Below, in pieces: positions 13,786-14,974 of a DNA stretch of 14,974 nt. Within the stretch, counting starts at the first letter, position 1; every line of letters begins with the position of its first letter. A model generated the notes under the pieces. The model worked only from the letters and a program-made list of their open reading frames with translations. It was not told where the DNA came from and ran no database searches. This DNA is from Saprospiraceae bacterium. GTDB taxonomy: Bacteria > Bacteroidota > Bacteroidia > Chitinophagales > Saprospiraceae. The stretch covers positions 1-14,974 of the forward strand of contig JALHPW010000024.1 in NCBI GenBank assembly GCA_022842255.1, given 5' to 3'. The position numbers were made by a program, and so were the translations under genes.

Positions 13786-14974
13786 CTAGAGTTTGAACTT
13801 CGCCAATTGCTCGCCGGTTTTGCCATCGTGTGCGTGTACGGTGCAAACCAGGCAAGAATCGAAAGAACGTGCCACCATACCCACCTCTACCGGATCGTGC
13901 GGGTCTTCGATTTCGATGCCGGTGAGAGCAGCCTCAATCGGGCCACTCTTGCCTTGTTCATCGTTCGGGCCCACGTTCCAAGTGGTAGGCGCCATCACCT
14001 GATAGTTTTTGATAACGCCGTCTTTGATTTCAATCCAGTGTGCCAATGCACCGCGTGCGGCCTCCGTGGCACCAAAGCCCATACCGTCTCTTTCTTCTGG
14101 CTTGATGTAAAATTCTGCATCCAGATCGATTTGACCGAGCCACTGATTGATGAATTCGTACAGACGCGGCGCTTCGTGTACCCGAGCGAGTGTTCTGGTG
14201 AAAACGCTCGGCCCTAGTTTGGTGATGATGTCGCCAAAAAGCGGGTCCTGAATCTGGTGGCTCAGGTTTTTCGGATTGGCATTCATGATTACCCTTGAAA
14301 GTGGGCCTGCCTCTGCCGCGAAATCGTCGTAACGTGGCGCTTTTGCCCAGCTGTATTTGCTGTTGAAATCCGAATCGGCCAAGTGGTGCGACTGAACGGG
14401 GGTGGGGAACGGCTCTTTCCATGGGTGCTCGGCAGGCACATCGGCATACCAAGAGTGCTTGACGTGTTCCTTGACCTTCATGTGGTCGAACTCGCTCCAA
14501 GTCTTGCCATCAAAGAACCCGGAGGAACTGATGAGCGCTTGGTTTCGGCCTTCTATGGTGGGGTGGTTGTACAAGTCTTTGTGCAAATATGTGCCGTAAG
14601 CCAGGAACTTACCCACGCCTTGCCCGAACTTATCCAACCCAAATTCAAGGCTGGCGCGAATGAAAAGGCCCAAATCGCTGTTGCGCTGGCTTTCGTTTTC
14701 TTCTACCCAGGCCATGAGATCGTCCCAGGTTTTGATACGCATGTAACGCTCAATGGAACAACCCAGCCAAACGGGCTCCAACCAATCGTTGCGGAAGAAA
14801 TTCATGATGGCATGTGCCCGGGTGATGTCTTTAAGCGTTGGCGCGCACATCACGCCACCAGGCACCATGTAGGAAGAGTGCGGCCATTGTCCGCCAAACA
14901 GGGCATATACTTCTACCGGACGCCCTGAAGCTGTGACGCCTTTTTGGAAAGAAGTGCCTACATAAGCGGCAAAA
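13786..14974 (-). CDS. [NiFe]-hydrogenase large subunit, C-terminal part (gene runs off the window)
   Basis: 395 codons are visible and the frame stays open to the window edge; an internal Met at 14868 is not the start. GGQWPHSSYMVPGGV lies near the edge, EAARGALAHWIEIKDG marks the region after the middle helices, and the C-terminus has DSCLVCTVH, in which the CxxCxxH cysteines are two of the four nickel ligands. A 15-residue tail follows the His and is the expected product of the adjacent protease. The proximal residue before the first Cys is Ser rather than the commoner Pro (DPCxxC). The N-terminal L1 motif with the other two cysteines is outside the window. The neighbouring NHL and TPR genes suggest an aerobic H2-uptake enzyme such as group 2a or 1h/1l; I cannot choose between them from this fragment. 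Confidence 0.96.
   Translation of the reverse strand, partial: FAAYVGTSFQKGVTASGRPVEVYALFGGQWPHSSYMVPGGVMCAPTLKDITRAHAIMNFFRNDWLEPVWLGCSIERYMRIKTWDDLMAWVEENESQRNSDLGLFIRASLEFGLDKFGQGVGKFLAYGTYLHKDLYNHPTIEGRNQALISSSGFFDGKTWSEFDHMKVKEHVKHSWYADVPAEHPWKEPFPTPVQSHHLADSDFNSKYSWAKAPRYDDFAAEAGPLSRVIMNANPKNLSHQIQDPLFGDIITKLGPSVFTRTLARVHEAPRLYEFINQWLGQIDLDAEFYIKPEERDGMGFGATEAARGALAHWIEIKDGVIKNYQVMAPTTWNVGPNDEQGKSGPIEAALTGIEIEDPHDPVEVGMVARSFDSCLVCTVHAHDGKTGEQLAKFKL

Overview
This window looks like chromosomal DNA of a Bacteroidota bacterium. The best single clue is the 1595-residue secreted protein on the minus strand. It ends in a type IX secretion (T9SS type A) sorting domain and carries an ice-binding-like (DUF3494) module, hyalin-like (HYR) repeats, and dockerin-like and cohesin-like parts. 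That mix is common in the Saprospirales/Cytophagales. A Saprospiraceae-like host is a guess, not something the sequence proves. No transposase, integrase, tRNA, rRNA or CRISPR array was found.

The window is mainly a [NiFe]-hydrogenase locus built from two convergent gene blocks. The left block (plus strand, 1-4846) starts inside hypC and runs hypC-hypD-hypE, an NHL-repeat beta-propeller protein, a NicO/UreH-type nickel permease with a His-rich loop, a 71-residue unknown protein, and a DUF151 'bifunctional nuclease' with a UVR motif. Gaps are at most 5 bases and four junctions overlap by 1-7 bases, so this is almost certainly one operon. The right block (minus strand, 14974-10924) enters with the C-terminal 395 residues of the hydrogenase large subunit. 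A hairpin terminator follows, then the large-subunit maturation protease, an octanucleotide repeat, a small unknown protein, a TPR protein and hypA. HypC, HypD and HypE build the Fe(CN)2CO centre, HypA and the permease supply nickel, and the protease trims the large subunit after nickel insertion. The NHL and TPR proteins and the two small unknowns are probably dedicated accessory factors. The genes for the small subunit, hypB and hypF are not in view and may lie outside the window.

Between the blocks (about 4850-10920) sits a segment that has no obvious link to hydrogenase: the giant secreted adhesin-like gene and an AT-rich gene for a short AraC-family regulator. The regulator appears to start at TTG. 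It carries a metal-binding-like N-terminal stretch in which one of two usual cysteines is serine. Between these two genes are a strong terminator and a 12-base direct repeat with 21-base spacing, the geometry of an AraC-type operator.

The items most worth following up are that operator candidate, an 8-base tandem repeat (six exact units plus a seventh) inside the hydrogenase operon that could change the start of a small accessory gene, the unassigned accessory proteins, and the recently duplicated 246-bp repeats in the adhesin gene.
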